A DNA stretch of 64,000 bases, taken from assembly GCA_018661465.1 (NCBI GenBank), contig JABJIC010000006.1, forward strand, positions 62,001 to 126,000, written 5' to 3'. A program made the position numbers and the translations under genes. Each line of letters begins with the position of its first letter. Position 1 is the stretch's first letter. Positions 52,212 to 59,597 of the stretch are shown piece by piece. The notes below the pieces were generated by a model that was not told the origin of the DNA, ran no database searches, and saw nothing but the letters and a program-made list of their open reading frames with translations. This DNA is from Gammaproteobacteria bacterium (GTDB lineage Bacteria > Pseudomonadota > Gammaproteobacteria > Pseudomonadales > Pseudohongiellaceae).

Positions 52212-53429
52212 ATGGCGATAACCGAGCAATCAGTATCTACTATCTATCCAGTAGCAGGCGTGCGCTTGTCGGCTGTGGCTGCCAATATTCGCTATGCCGA
52301 TAGGCTCGACCTAGTATTGATAGAAATAAAAGAGGGTTCCCGAGTTTCTGGAGTGTTTACTCAGAATGCTTTTTGTGCGGCACCAGTAAATGTTTCCAAG
52401 AAGCACCTGCTGCAAATGGACAGCCGGTACTTTCTAATCAATACAGGTAATGCCAATGCAGGTACTGGAAAAGAGGGGGAGTTGGCGGCAAGAGATTGTT
52501 GTCAAACAGTGGCTGATACAAGCGACGTAGAACTCCAACAAGTATTGCCGTTTTCCACAGGTGTCATTGGGGAGGCTTTAGCGGTAGAAAAGATTCAGGC
52601 TGCAATACCACAGGCTTTCAACAGTCTTAATGAAAATAATTGGTCTGATGCTGCCACAGGAATACTAACAACTGATACTCGACCAAAAATCGCATCGACT
52701 CAAATTGAAATCAACGGAGAGCGGATTAACATTACGGGTATTGCTAAAGGCTCGGGAATGATCAAGCCGAATATGGCGACCATGCTGGCTTATGTATTCA
52801 CCGATGCAAATATAGAGAAGCAAACTCTGAACTCGTTTCTTAATTCAGCGGTTGAGAAGTCATTCAATAGACTGACAGTAGATGGTGATACCTCCACTAA
52901 TGATTGCTGCATGCTGGTAGCCACTGGAGAAAACTCAGCTAGTAAGATTGAGGCTGATACCTCGCAGGCTGTAGAATTTTCGTTGGCATTGGACGCGCTT
53001 TTTATTGATTTAGCCAAAGGGCTGATAAAGGATGCTGAGGGAGCTACAAAATTTGTGACTATTAAGGTCAGTGGAGGGGCAAACGCCGATGAGTGTCTCG
53101 CCGTGGCTTACACTGTAGCCGAATCTCCGCTGGTAAAGACCGCACTATTTGCGTCAGATCCTAACTGGGGGCGAATACTTGCAGCGATTGGTCGCGCAGG
53201 GCTGAACTCATTGGATATAGGGAAGGTTTCAATATCCCTCGGTAATGTGTGCCTAGTAAGCGGTGGTGCCATCGATTCCAGCTACACGGAAGAATTAGGC
53301 CAGAGTGAAATGAATAAAGAAGAAATTCTTATTGATATTGGTTTGGCACGAGGAGATGCCCAGGAGACAGTATGGACCTCCGATTTGTCCCATGAATATG
53401 TCCGAATTAACGCCGAATATAGAAGCTGA
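52212..53429 (+). CDS. argJ: Bifunctional glutamate N-acetyltransferase / amino-acid acetyltransferase ArgJ
   Basis: ArgJ is a 405-residue Ntn-type enzyme that cleaves itself before Thr190 in KPNMATML; that Thr becomes the nucleophile. It transfers the acetyl group from N-acetylornithine to glutamate, recycling acetate in arginine synthesis. The GIAKGSGMI block is typical. It lies 41 bases beyond secA and before mutT, the pseudomonad order. Confidence 0.97.
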   Translation: MAITEQSVSTIYPVAGVRLSAVAANIRYADRLDLVLIEIKEGSRVSGVFTQNAFCAAPVNVSKKHLLQMDSRYFLINTGNANAGTGKEGELAARDCCQTVADTSDVELQQVLPFSTGVIGEALAVEKIQAAIPQAFNSLNENNWSDAATGILTTDTRPKIASTQIEINGERINITGIAKGSGMIKPNMATMLAYVFTDANIEKQTLNSFLNSAVEKSFNRLTVDGDTSTNDCCMLVATGENSASKIEADTSQAVEFSLALDALFIDLAKGLIKDAEGATKFVTIKVSGGANADECLAVAYTVAESPLVKTALFASDPNWGRILAAIGRAGLNSLDIGKVSISLGNVCLVSGGAIDSSYTEELGQSEMNKEEILIDIGLARGDAQETVWTSDLSHEYVRINAEYRS

Positions 53430-53471
53430 AACTTCAGCCCTAATTCCTACCTATAACAAGACCAGTTCAGG

Positions 53472-53927
53472 TTGCCTATCGTGTCAAAATCGAAACAATC
53501 TCCAGTTCATGTGGCAGTTGGGGTAATCCTTGATTTAGATCGACGGGTTTTGGTGTCCAAACGACATATCGACAGCCATCAAGGTGGGTATTGGGAATTT
53601 CCCGGTGGCAAGGTAGAAGTGGGTGAAACTGTAGAGCGCGCGTTAAGTAGAGAAATCAAAGAAGAGCTCGGTCTCGAAATTCTCACAGCCTTCCCTCTTC
53701 AAAAAATCACCCATGAATACCATGACAAAAGTGTTTTGCTTGATGTTTATCTGGTGGCCAGTTTTACAGGCGAGGCGATGGGATTGGAAGGGCAGGCGAT
53801 AAAATGGCAACCCCTGGATAGCTTGGCAAAATCGGATTTTCCCGCAGCCAATGCGGAGATTATCAAGACATTGCAGTTACCTGAAGAACTAACAATCATG
53901 TCTGATGTTTCTACTCTCGATAAATAA
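53472..53927 (+). CDS. mutT: MutT-type Nudix hydrolase (8-oxo-dGTP diphosphatase)
   Basis: The 151-residue protein has a full Nudix box: Gly46, Glu52, Arg60-Glu61 and Glu64-Glu65 in the GX5EX7REUXEEXGU pattern. MutT hydrolyses 8-oxo-dGTP and so prevents A:T to C:G transversions. The start is TTG 53472 or GTG 53481. In Pseudomonas-type relatives this Nudix domain is fused to a ThiE-like domain that starts after LQLPE-type sequence. Here the frame ends soon after that point (LQLPEELTIMSD, then 9 more residues), and a ThiE-like tail survives downstream as a remnant in another frame. Confidence 0.94.
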   Translation: MPIVSKSKQSPVHVAVGVILDLDRRVLVSKRHIDSHQGGYWEFPGGKVEVGETVERALSREIKEELGLEILTAFPLQKITHEYHDKSVLLDVYLVASFTGEAMGLEGQAIKWQPLDSLAKSDFPAANAEIIKTLQLPEELTIMSDVSTLDK

Positions 53928-53956
53928 TTGACAATTACTCGTTGCTTGTTAGATAA

Positions 53957-54121
53957 CAAAATCCAAAAGGTGTAGCTAAGACAGAAACAATTTTCCAGGC
54001 TCAAGAGTCGGCTAGTCTTCCGGTCTATGCTCTGGGAGGCCTAAATAGGCAGGAATTGGAACAGGCGTGGAACTGTGGCGGTTATGGTATTGCCGGAATC
54101 TCAGCTTTCTTGGGCCGGTAA
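53957..54121 (+). pseudogene. Remnant of the ThiE-like C-terminal domain of a MutT-ThiE fusion
   Basis: An open stretch in frame 2 (mutT is in frame 3) encodes ASLPVYALGGLNRQELEQ, then AWNCGGYGIAGISAFLG and a TAA at 54119-54121. PVYALGG, the A..GG.GIAGI block and the closing residues match the end of the thiamine-phosphate-synthase-like domain of MutT-ThiE fusions. It has no start codon or ribosome site, and only about 50 of roughly 180 domain residues remain. A deletion plus frameshift after the Nudix domain is the simplest explanation. Confidence 0.7.
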
Positions 54122-54147
54122 TTACCACATGAATTGCCTTATGGCTT

Positions 54148-54186
54148 AATTGGATAAGAATCCCTACTTAGGGAAAAACTCCAATT
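54148..54186 (+). repeat. Nested hairpin between mutT remnant and secreted gene
   Basis: An outer pair AATTGGA (54148-54154) and TCCAATT (54180-54186) encloses an inner perfect TCCCTA (54161-54166) and TAGGGA (54169-54174). No T-run follows. It may be a weak terminator or structural remnant. The rest of 54187-54341 shows nothing I recognise. Confidence 0.4.
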
Positions 54187-54341
54187 GGGCCAGCAAGTTA
54201 CTGATATAAATAGAATTAGCATGCTTGAATCTGGGAGAAAATCTGGTTAATTGTGATAAAGTATTTAGCCTAGGAGCAGATACACAGAACTGGAGAGGTG
54301 ATATGCAGGGATTTCGCCTGTGGCAAACTATCGGCTGCGGA

Positions 54342-54357
54342 TGTGATCGGGTTCACT
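54342..54357 (+). promoter_or_regulatory. CRP/Vfr-like binding site
   Basis: TGTGA (54342-54346), six bases, then TCACT (54353-54357) matches nine of ten half-site positions of the TGTGA-N6-TCACA consensus. It lies about 60 bases upstream of the ATG of the secreted gene. Single sites of this quality also arise by chance. Confidence 0.35.
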
Positions 54358-54416
54358 GCGATTATTTCTAACTAGTTGAAACTGTAGGAATAAATAGCGA
54401 GAGATCGGCGGGTGTT

Positions 54417-54944
54417 ATGAGAGAATTATTCTTAGTTAAAATGTCGAGGAAGCGACTTGTGTTGGCTTTCCTCCTGTTGGCATTTTCAGGACCAGTGTTT
54501 GCGGATTTTGCTATTCTGGTCGATCAGGCCGTGTTGGTTGAAAAAAACCCCGAAGTAGCTCCTCTGGTAGAGGATGAAGAGCTCGAGGAGCAACCCGTAA
54601 TAGGCCAAGCAAATGATGCATCCTATGTAAGCTCTGGAGGGTGGGCGGTAACCGGCACGGAATTTATCGATGCCAACGTAGTGGTATTTGACTTTGGCAT
54701 TAACCCTACTGTGGCTCAGGCAACTCTGACTCTTCCTATCGAGGAAGTGTATCCGCAAAATGACTCAGTCCCGCTAGAAATTTTTGTCTTCTCAGATAAT
54801 GGATTTATTGAATATACGGATTATTCCATTGGCTTCGTTAACTCCATAGCGGAGCTTGATGTCGCTTTACTCACAGAAATAGAAATAGACGTAACCGGGG
54901 CAGTGAATGCTGCACTTGGTACCGGCCAATACGTTGCCTTTTGA
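54417..54944 (+). CDS. N-terminal part of a secreted DNRLRE-like protein, cut by an in-frame TGA
   Basis: The 175-residue frame has a signal peptide (from Met9, ending GPVFAD, about residue 30), an acidic linker and a beta-rich domain. Residues about 75-175 (VVFDFG, ATLTLPI, VPLEIFVFSDN, then IDVTGAVNAALGTGQYVAF) resemble DNRLRE/CBM96-type domains of extracellular proteins, which usually continue after this point with Arg and a beta strand. TGA occurs at exactly that point, and the same frame continues open for 516 codons. A C-to-T change in a CGA codon is the simplest origin. The domain match is by eye. No function is known. Confidence 0.75.
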   Translation: MRELFLVKMSRKRLVLAFLLLAFSGPVFADFAILVDQAVLVEKNPEVAPLVEDEELEEQPVIGQANDASYVSSGGWAVTGTEFIDANVVVFDFGINPTVAQATLTLPIEEVYPQNDSVPLEIFVFSDNGFIEYTDYSIGFVNSIAELDVALLTEIEIDVTGAVNAALGTGQYVAF

Positions 54945-54971
54945 ATCAGTAGCACCATAGCTCCAGCGGCT

Positions 54972-56492
54972 GTGCTAAGTACACTCAGCCCTTCATGGAC
55001 TGGTGCGAAATTCACAGATAATCCGAGTTTGGAATTTACCCCTGGCGCAGCTCCGGCAGTTGCAAATGATGTAGCTCGCTTCGACGGTTACACACTCGAA
55101 GTGCCAAATATAGAGGTGCCAGGAACAGGCGAGGCCGCGGTTCAATTACGCTTGGTTGACGTCAACGAACTAAGATTTCAATTAACAGCTGCAGAAATCA
55201 CTGGCACGGGCGTTGGCGCGCCTCCACTATCAGGCATCGAGTTATTTAACTGTTCCGCATTTACGGCACCTACGGCAGTGACGGTCGCTGCCGGAACTTC
55301 TACCTATTCGGTCAACTCCGAAATCCTCGATATCCCAAGCGTTAACTTTGATGATGAGCAAGTTGCCCTAAGGCTTGAACATATTGAAGGTACTGATCCC
55401 TGGATGTTTGAAACCTTGTCTATAGGAGAAGTTCAGGCAGGACCTTCCCAGGCAACAATTTCCGCTCTTGGCGGTGGTTTGATAGTTGAGCCAAGCCAAG
55501 ACTTTGTTCCTCTGTGTCACGGTTGGGTACTTATCGGGGATTCCATACGTAACAGAGTAGTGGAGAGAAATCTGATTTCCGGAGAGACTGGAAACACCTA
55601 CGCTTTCAATACTGTTCCAGACCAATTTACCTTGGATGATGCAAATGGTGCAGTCTATATGACTGTACACCCAGAAACCGAAAGGCTCTACAGATTGGAT
55701 TTGAATACAGGCGCATTTACATCTAATCGTATTGAACAAGTTCTCAGCGCTGGCGGCTTTGATCATACCTATAACTGGTCGCTGAGAGATATCGCTCTCG
55801 GCGAGGCTGGGAATGTGTTTGCGATTATGTATGACAATATTCAAATCGATCCCGAGAATGCTATTCCTTATACTGAAACTGGTTTGTGGTTGGGGTTGAT
55901 GGATCCAAGTGCGAATTTCTTAACAGATAGCCTACCTCTCGAGAGTCCAATTAGAATCGAATATGATCCGGTTCTAGACCATGTGTTCCTGGCGACAGAG
56001 TCCAATCTAGCTACTTTCAACTTTAATCCGCTTACTAACGTAATGGATTTTGTACCTGGAACGGACCTTGCTGTGGGCAATGGCTGTACAGATTTTAGTG
56101 TTTCTCCGGATGGAACTCGCCTCGCTTATTCCTGCCCCAATGGCAACCGTAATGGTACCAATTTCAGTATTGTGGATATGGACCCAGAGGCATATTTCGA
56201 TGCAGATGGGGAATGGTTTCTAGGTAGTTCACCAGTGAGTGCTGCTTTCGATAGTACAGGGACTCTGTTAATAGCAACCGACAATGACAAATTATATGTA
56301 TTCGATGTTGTTACTCACTTGATTTTGGAAGATTTTGAATTAGGTCTTTTAGAAGAAGAGAAGATTAGGAAGATTAGAGTTTCACGGGATGGAGATCTTC
56401 TGCTTCTATTTCTCGAGAATGAAACACACGCCGAAAACAGTAAATTTTACTGGATGCCTATGCCAGATGTTCAGGGTACACCACTTCCCTAA
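54972..56492 (+). CDS. C-terminal part of the interrupted secreted protein, beta-propeller-like
   Basis: This is the same reading frame as 54417-54944, open from 54945 to the TAA at 56490-56492. The 506 residues counted from a GTG at 54972 have no ribosome site and no signal peptide, so independent export or initiation looks unlikely. The first about 150 residues are beta-rich. From about 175 on, repeated blade-like segments are seen, for example GAVYMTVHPETERLYRLDLN, SVSPDGTRLAYSC and VSRDGDLLLLF, suggesting a YVTN/WD-type beta-propeller. The protein is probably extracellular or periplasmic. Its substrate is unknown. Confidence 0.72.
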   Translation: MLSTLSPSWTGAKFTDNPSLEFTPGAAPAVANDVARFDGYTLEVPNIEVPGTGEAAVQLRLVDVNELRFQLTAAEITGTGVGAPPLSGIELFNCSAFTAPTAVTVAAGTSTYSVNSEILDIPSVNFDDEQVALRLEHIEGTDPWMFETLSIGEVQAGPSQATISALGGGLIVEPSQDFVPLCHGWVLIGDSIRNRVVERNLISGETGNTYAFNTVPDQFTLDDANGAVYMTVHPETERLYRLDLNTGAFTSNRIEQVLSAGGFDHTYNWSLRDIALGEAGNVFAIMYDNIQIDPENAIPYTETGLWLGLMDPSANFLTDSLPLESPIRIEYDPVLDHVFLATESNLATFNFNPLTNVMDFVPGTDLAVGNGCTDFSVSPDGTRLAYSCPNGNRNGTNFSIVDMDPEAYFDADGEWFLGSSPVSAAFDSTGTLLIATDNDKLYVFDVVTHLILEDFELGLLEEEKIRKIRVSRDGDLLLLFLENETHAENSKFYWMPMPDVQGTPLP

Positions 56493-56567
56493 GTAGCATT
56501 ATTTAGGTGGGTTGAATATTGAATCGGGCTGACAGGATGTTAGCCTTAAGAAGTTTATCGCAATGGG

Positions 56568-56762
56568 CTATTGATCTTGGTCCTGAGAATCTACCGGGTA
56601 AATTTCTTCTCCAGGAATGCTATGGCGTTCCATAGCCCAATCACCAAAATCTACTAATTTGCAGCGCTCACTACAAAATGGTCTGTATTCGTTGGACTCT
56701 TTCCATTCCAGTTCTTTACTGCAGCTGGGACAGTTAACTTTTTTAATAGTCGTCATAAACAC
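56568..56762 (-). CDS. yacG: DNA gyrase inhibitor / zinc-binding protein YacG
   Basis: This is a 64-residue zinc protein with the four-cysteine pattern CPSC...CSERC and the conserved LVDFGDWAMERHSIPG. YacG binds GyrB and inhibits gyrase in E. coli. It overlaps coaE by ten bases. An ATG at 56756 would drop two residues. Confidence 0.95.
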   Translation of the reverse strand: MFMTTIKKVNCPSCSKELEWKESNEYRPFCSERCKLVDFGDWAMERHSIPGEEIYPVDSQDQDQ

Positions 56763-57367
56763 TTCTTTGAATATTCGAGATAGTTTGTGTGCAAGCTTTT
56801 CACTCTTGATTCAATCGAATCAAGGTTTCCCTCATTATCGAGTACATCATCTGCTTTTTGCAATCGCTTCTCTCGCTTCATTTGCGAAGCGATAATGGAC
56901 TTGATGGTCTCTTCCGAACTACCATCTCGTTGCAGGGTTCTGCTCAGTTGTGTTTGTTCTGAAACATCAATTACCAGAACTCGATCAGCCAGCTTATATT
57001 GCTCGGTTTCAAGTAGGAGAGGTGATGTAAGAATGCAGTAGTCTGACTCAGTCGCTGCTATTCGCTCTTGTATTAATTGTGCAATAAGCGGATGTAACAA
57101 ATTTTCAAGCCAGGACCTCGCGTCAGCATCCGAAAAAACAATACCTCGCAGCTTTTCTCTATCTAGGGTTCCGTTACTGGTCAAGATATCAGAACCGAAA
57201 TGCTCTGCGATTTTATTCAGCGCAGGCGCTCCGCTGCTGACAACTTCTCTCGAAAGCTCATCGGCATCGACAATATTCACGCCCAAATTTTGAAAGCAAG
57301 AATCAACAGTGGACTTGCCACTCCCGATTCCGCCAGTAAGTCCAACTACGAACACAGTAATCCTCAA
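56753..57367 (-). CDS. coaE: Dephospho-CoA kinase
   Basis: CoaE performs the last step of coenzyme A synthesis. The 204 residues have a P-loop GLTGGIGSGKST (about 9-20), the VDADELSREV substrate region and the lid Arg/Lys motif. It lies between pilD and yacG as in Pseudomonas. zapD, found between coaE and yacG in enterobacteria, is absent. Confidence 0.97.
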   Translation of the reverse strand: MRITVFVVGLTGGIGSGKSTVDSCFQNLGVNIVDADELSREVVSSGAPALNKIAEHFGSDILTSNGTLDREKLRGIVFSDADARSWLENLLHPLIAQLIQERIAATESDYCILTSPLLLETEQYKLADRVLVIDVSEQTQLSRTLQRDGSSEETIKSIIASQMKREKRLQKADDVLDNEGNLDSIESRVKSLHTNYLEYSKKCL

Positions 57368-57379
57368 TAACTTGTGTGA

Positions 57380-58279
57380 TCAGTATACGAAGGTGCTCAT
57401 ATAAAGAGTATTAATCTGGGGCCCCCAGATCAGCATAATAAATCCTGCGCCCGCCAGAAAAGGACCAAAGGGCATAGGTATGGATTTATCTCTGCCCATT
57501 AATACAATCATTCCTAAACCAAAAACGGCGCCCACCAGTGACGAAAGAATTACAATTGGAAGCAGTGCTTGCCAGCCCATCCAGGCACCGAGGGCAGCCA
57601 ATAGTTTAAAGTCGCCATACCCCATGCCTTCCTTCCCCGTAGCAAGCTTAAACAGCCAATAGAAGCTCCAGAGGACGAGATAACCGGCAATAACCCCAAT
57701 CACAGAGTCTCGCAGGCTTACACCGAAGCCGAGATCTAGTGTGTTCACCAGGACGCCAAGCCACAGAAGGGGCAGAGTTATATTGTCTGGTAGTAGCTGA
57801 TGGTCAAAGTCGATTAGGGTAAGAGCTATCAAGCTCCAGGTGAAGAGCAGCAATGCAAGTGTGAGAAGGCTGGCACCGAAGCTGAATGCCACCAGGCCAG
57901 ACATCACACCGCTAACAAATTCTACTGAAGGATATCGAAGGGAGATTTTGCTCTTACAGCTAGAGCATTTGCCGCCGAGAAAGAGGTAGCTGAATACTGG
58001 AATATTTTCCCAGGGGCGAATCTTGTGATTGCAAAGAGGACAGTGAGAATCAGGTTTTTGTAAATTGAATACTTTGAACTTTGCCGAAGATTCATTGCTG
58101 TCGGGCACAGTGTTTTCTATTTCCAGATACTCGCAACACTGTTCCTTCCAGTCTCGTTGCAACATAATTGGAAGGCGATAGACTACTACATTGAGAAAGC
58201 TGCCCACCAGCAAGCCGAGTACCGTGCATATAACAATTAGTAAAGGAGGGCTGGCTTCGAGCAGCGAAATAATTTCCAT
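57380..58279 (-). CDS. pilD: Prepilin peptidase / N-methyltransferase PilD
   Basis: The 299-residue aspartic membrane protease removes the leader from type IV prepilins and methylates the new N terminus. The cytoplasmic zinc tetra-cysteine motif is CPLC...CSSC. The two catalytic Asp motifs are LIDFDHQLLPD and GMGYGDFK. About eight membrane segments follow the first. It is followed by coaE and preceded by pilC. Confidence 0.97.
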   Translation of the reverse strand: MEIISLLEASPPLLIVICTVLGLLVGSFLNVVVYRLPIMLQRDWKEQCCEYLEIENTVPDSNESSAKFKVFNLQKPDSHCPLCNHKIRPWENIPVFSYLFLGGKCSSCKSKISLRYPSVEFVSGVMSGLVAFSFGASLLTLALLLFTWSLIALTLIDFDHQLLPDNITLPLLWLGVLVNTLDLGFGVSLRDSVIGVIAGYLVLWSFYWLFKLATGKEGMGYGDFKLLAALGAWMGWQALLPIVILSSLVGAVFGLGMIVLMGRDKSIPMPFGPFLAGAGFIMLIWGPQINTLYMSTFVY

Positions 58280-58309
58280 AAGGGTCGTATTCCGCTAGCT
58301 CGAGGCTGC

Positions 58310-59527
58310 TTACATTACCGCGCCGAGTTGGAAAATAGGCAGATACATCGCAATCATTAATCCGCCCACCAAAACGGCCAACACAGCCATAATCATAGGC
58401 TCCATGAGCGCCGTTAGTCCGTCAACAGCATTGTCCACTTCTGCTTCATAATAAACAGCACACTTGTCCAACATGGAATCCAGAGCGCCAGATTCCTCGC
58501 CGATGCCCACCATCTGGGTAATCATCACCGGAAATAGAGTTGTGTTTTTAATGGCGAAATTCAGTTGTTGCCCAGTAGTTACATCATCTCTGATTTTTCT
58601 GGTTGCACTTGAATAAACAATGTTACCTGTTGCCCCAGCAACTGATTCCAAAGCGTCAACCAAGGGAACACCTGCAGAAAATGTTGTAGATAAAGTTCGG
58701 GTAAATCGCGCATAACAGGAAGTGTTCAAAATAGGACCTACTATGGGTATTTTCAGAGATATTCTGTCAACAGCATCGGCAACTGCTTTAGAGCGGAATT
58801 TTAGTTCCTTAAAGGTATATCCAAAGACACCAATACCGATTATAACCTTCCACCAATGAGCAATAGCTATGTCTGATAAATTTAGCACCAAAAGAGTAAA
58901 TGCAGGAAGTTCAGCGCCAAAGCTGGAGAATGTTACAGCGAACTGGGGGACCACTTTCACCAGTAATATTCCTGTAACCACAATTGCAACGCAAACAACG
59001 CCAATCGGATAATTCATAGCTTTTTTAATTTTGGATTTTAGTGCTTCTGATTTCTCTTTGTAAGTTGCCAAGCGGTCCAGCATCGTTTCCAGGGCGCCTG
59101 ATTGCTCGCCAGCATCAACCAAGTTACAAAAAAGATCGTCGAAATATCGAGGGTGTTTGCGTATACAGTCAGCGAAATTGTTACCTGCAGCTATATCGTC
59201 GCGAATGGCTAAAACTAGCTGACGCATGGATGGGTTCTCAAGAGTTTCTCCAACAATCTCGAACGATTGAACCAGAGGAATACCTGACTTCATCATGGTC
59301 GCTAATTGGCGGGTAAATACGGCTATATCCTGAGGCTTGATCGCTTGCTTCTTAGGACCGAAGAGATCTTTTCCTTTGCGCCTGACTCGCGTTGGGTTTA
59401 CACCCTGCTTACGGAGTTGCGCCTTAACCAGCGCCTGTGAACTGCCTTGAATTTCGCCCTTGGTCTTGTTACCGGCTTTATCGGTACCCTGCCAAGTGTA
59501 TAGGGATTGTGCTGCTTCAGTTGCCAT
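58310..59527 (-). CDS. pilC: Type IV pilus inner-membrane platform protein PilC
   Basis: PilC (GspF family), 405 residues, has two T2SSF domains (about 70-195 and 270-395) with three membrane segments. The motifs FTRQLATMMKSGIPLVQ, LFCNLVDAGEQSGALE and MITQMVGIGEESGALD are diagnostic; the duplicated GE.SGALE/D is clear. It is paired with the PilB ATPase for pilus extension. pilC lies downstream of pilB by 70 bases. Confidence 0.97.
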   Translation of the reverse strand: MATEAAQSLYTWQGTDKAGNKTKGEIQGSSQALVKAQLRKQGVNPTRVRRKGKDLFGPKKQAIKPQDIAVFTRQLATMMKSGIPLVQSFEIVGETLENPSMRQLVLAIRDDIAAGNNFADCIRKHPRYFDDLFCNLVDAGEQSGALETMLDRLATYKEKSEALKSKIKKAMNYPIGVVCVAIVVTGILLVKVVPQFAVTFSSFGAELPAFTLLVLNLSDIAIAHWWKVIIGIGVFGYTFKELKFRSKAVADAVDRISLKIPIVGPILNTSCYARFTRTLSTTFSAGVPLVDALESVAGATGNIVYSSATRKIRDDVTTGQQLNFAIKNTTLFPVMITQMVGIGEESGALDSMLDKCAVYYEAEVDNAVDGLTALMEPMIMAVLAVLVGGLMIAMYLPIFQLGAVM

Positions 59528-59597
59528 GAGTCACCTCGGCCATTGGATTCGCAGATTTACTGCGTTGAACTATACCATGAATGTACATAATTATGAA

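Noticed and set aside
54290..54416. Possible c-di-GMP riboswitch before the secreted gene
   Set aside because: The conserved GEMM core sequences are not present; only the CRP-like palindrome could be supported.
54942..54944. TGA as a selenocysteine codon
   Set aside because: The protein has no redox or selenoprotein context, the flanking residues suggest Arg, and no clear SECIS-like hairpin was seen directly downstream.
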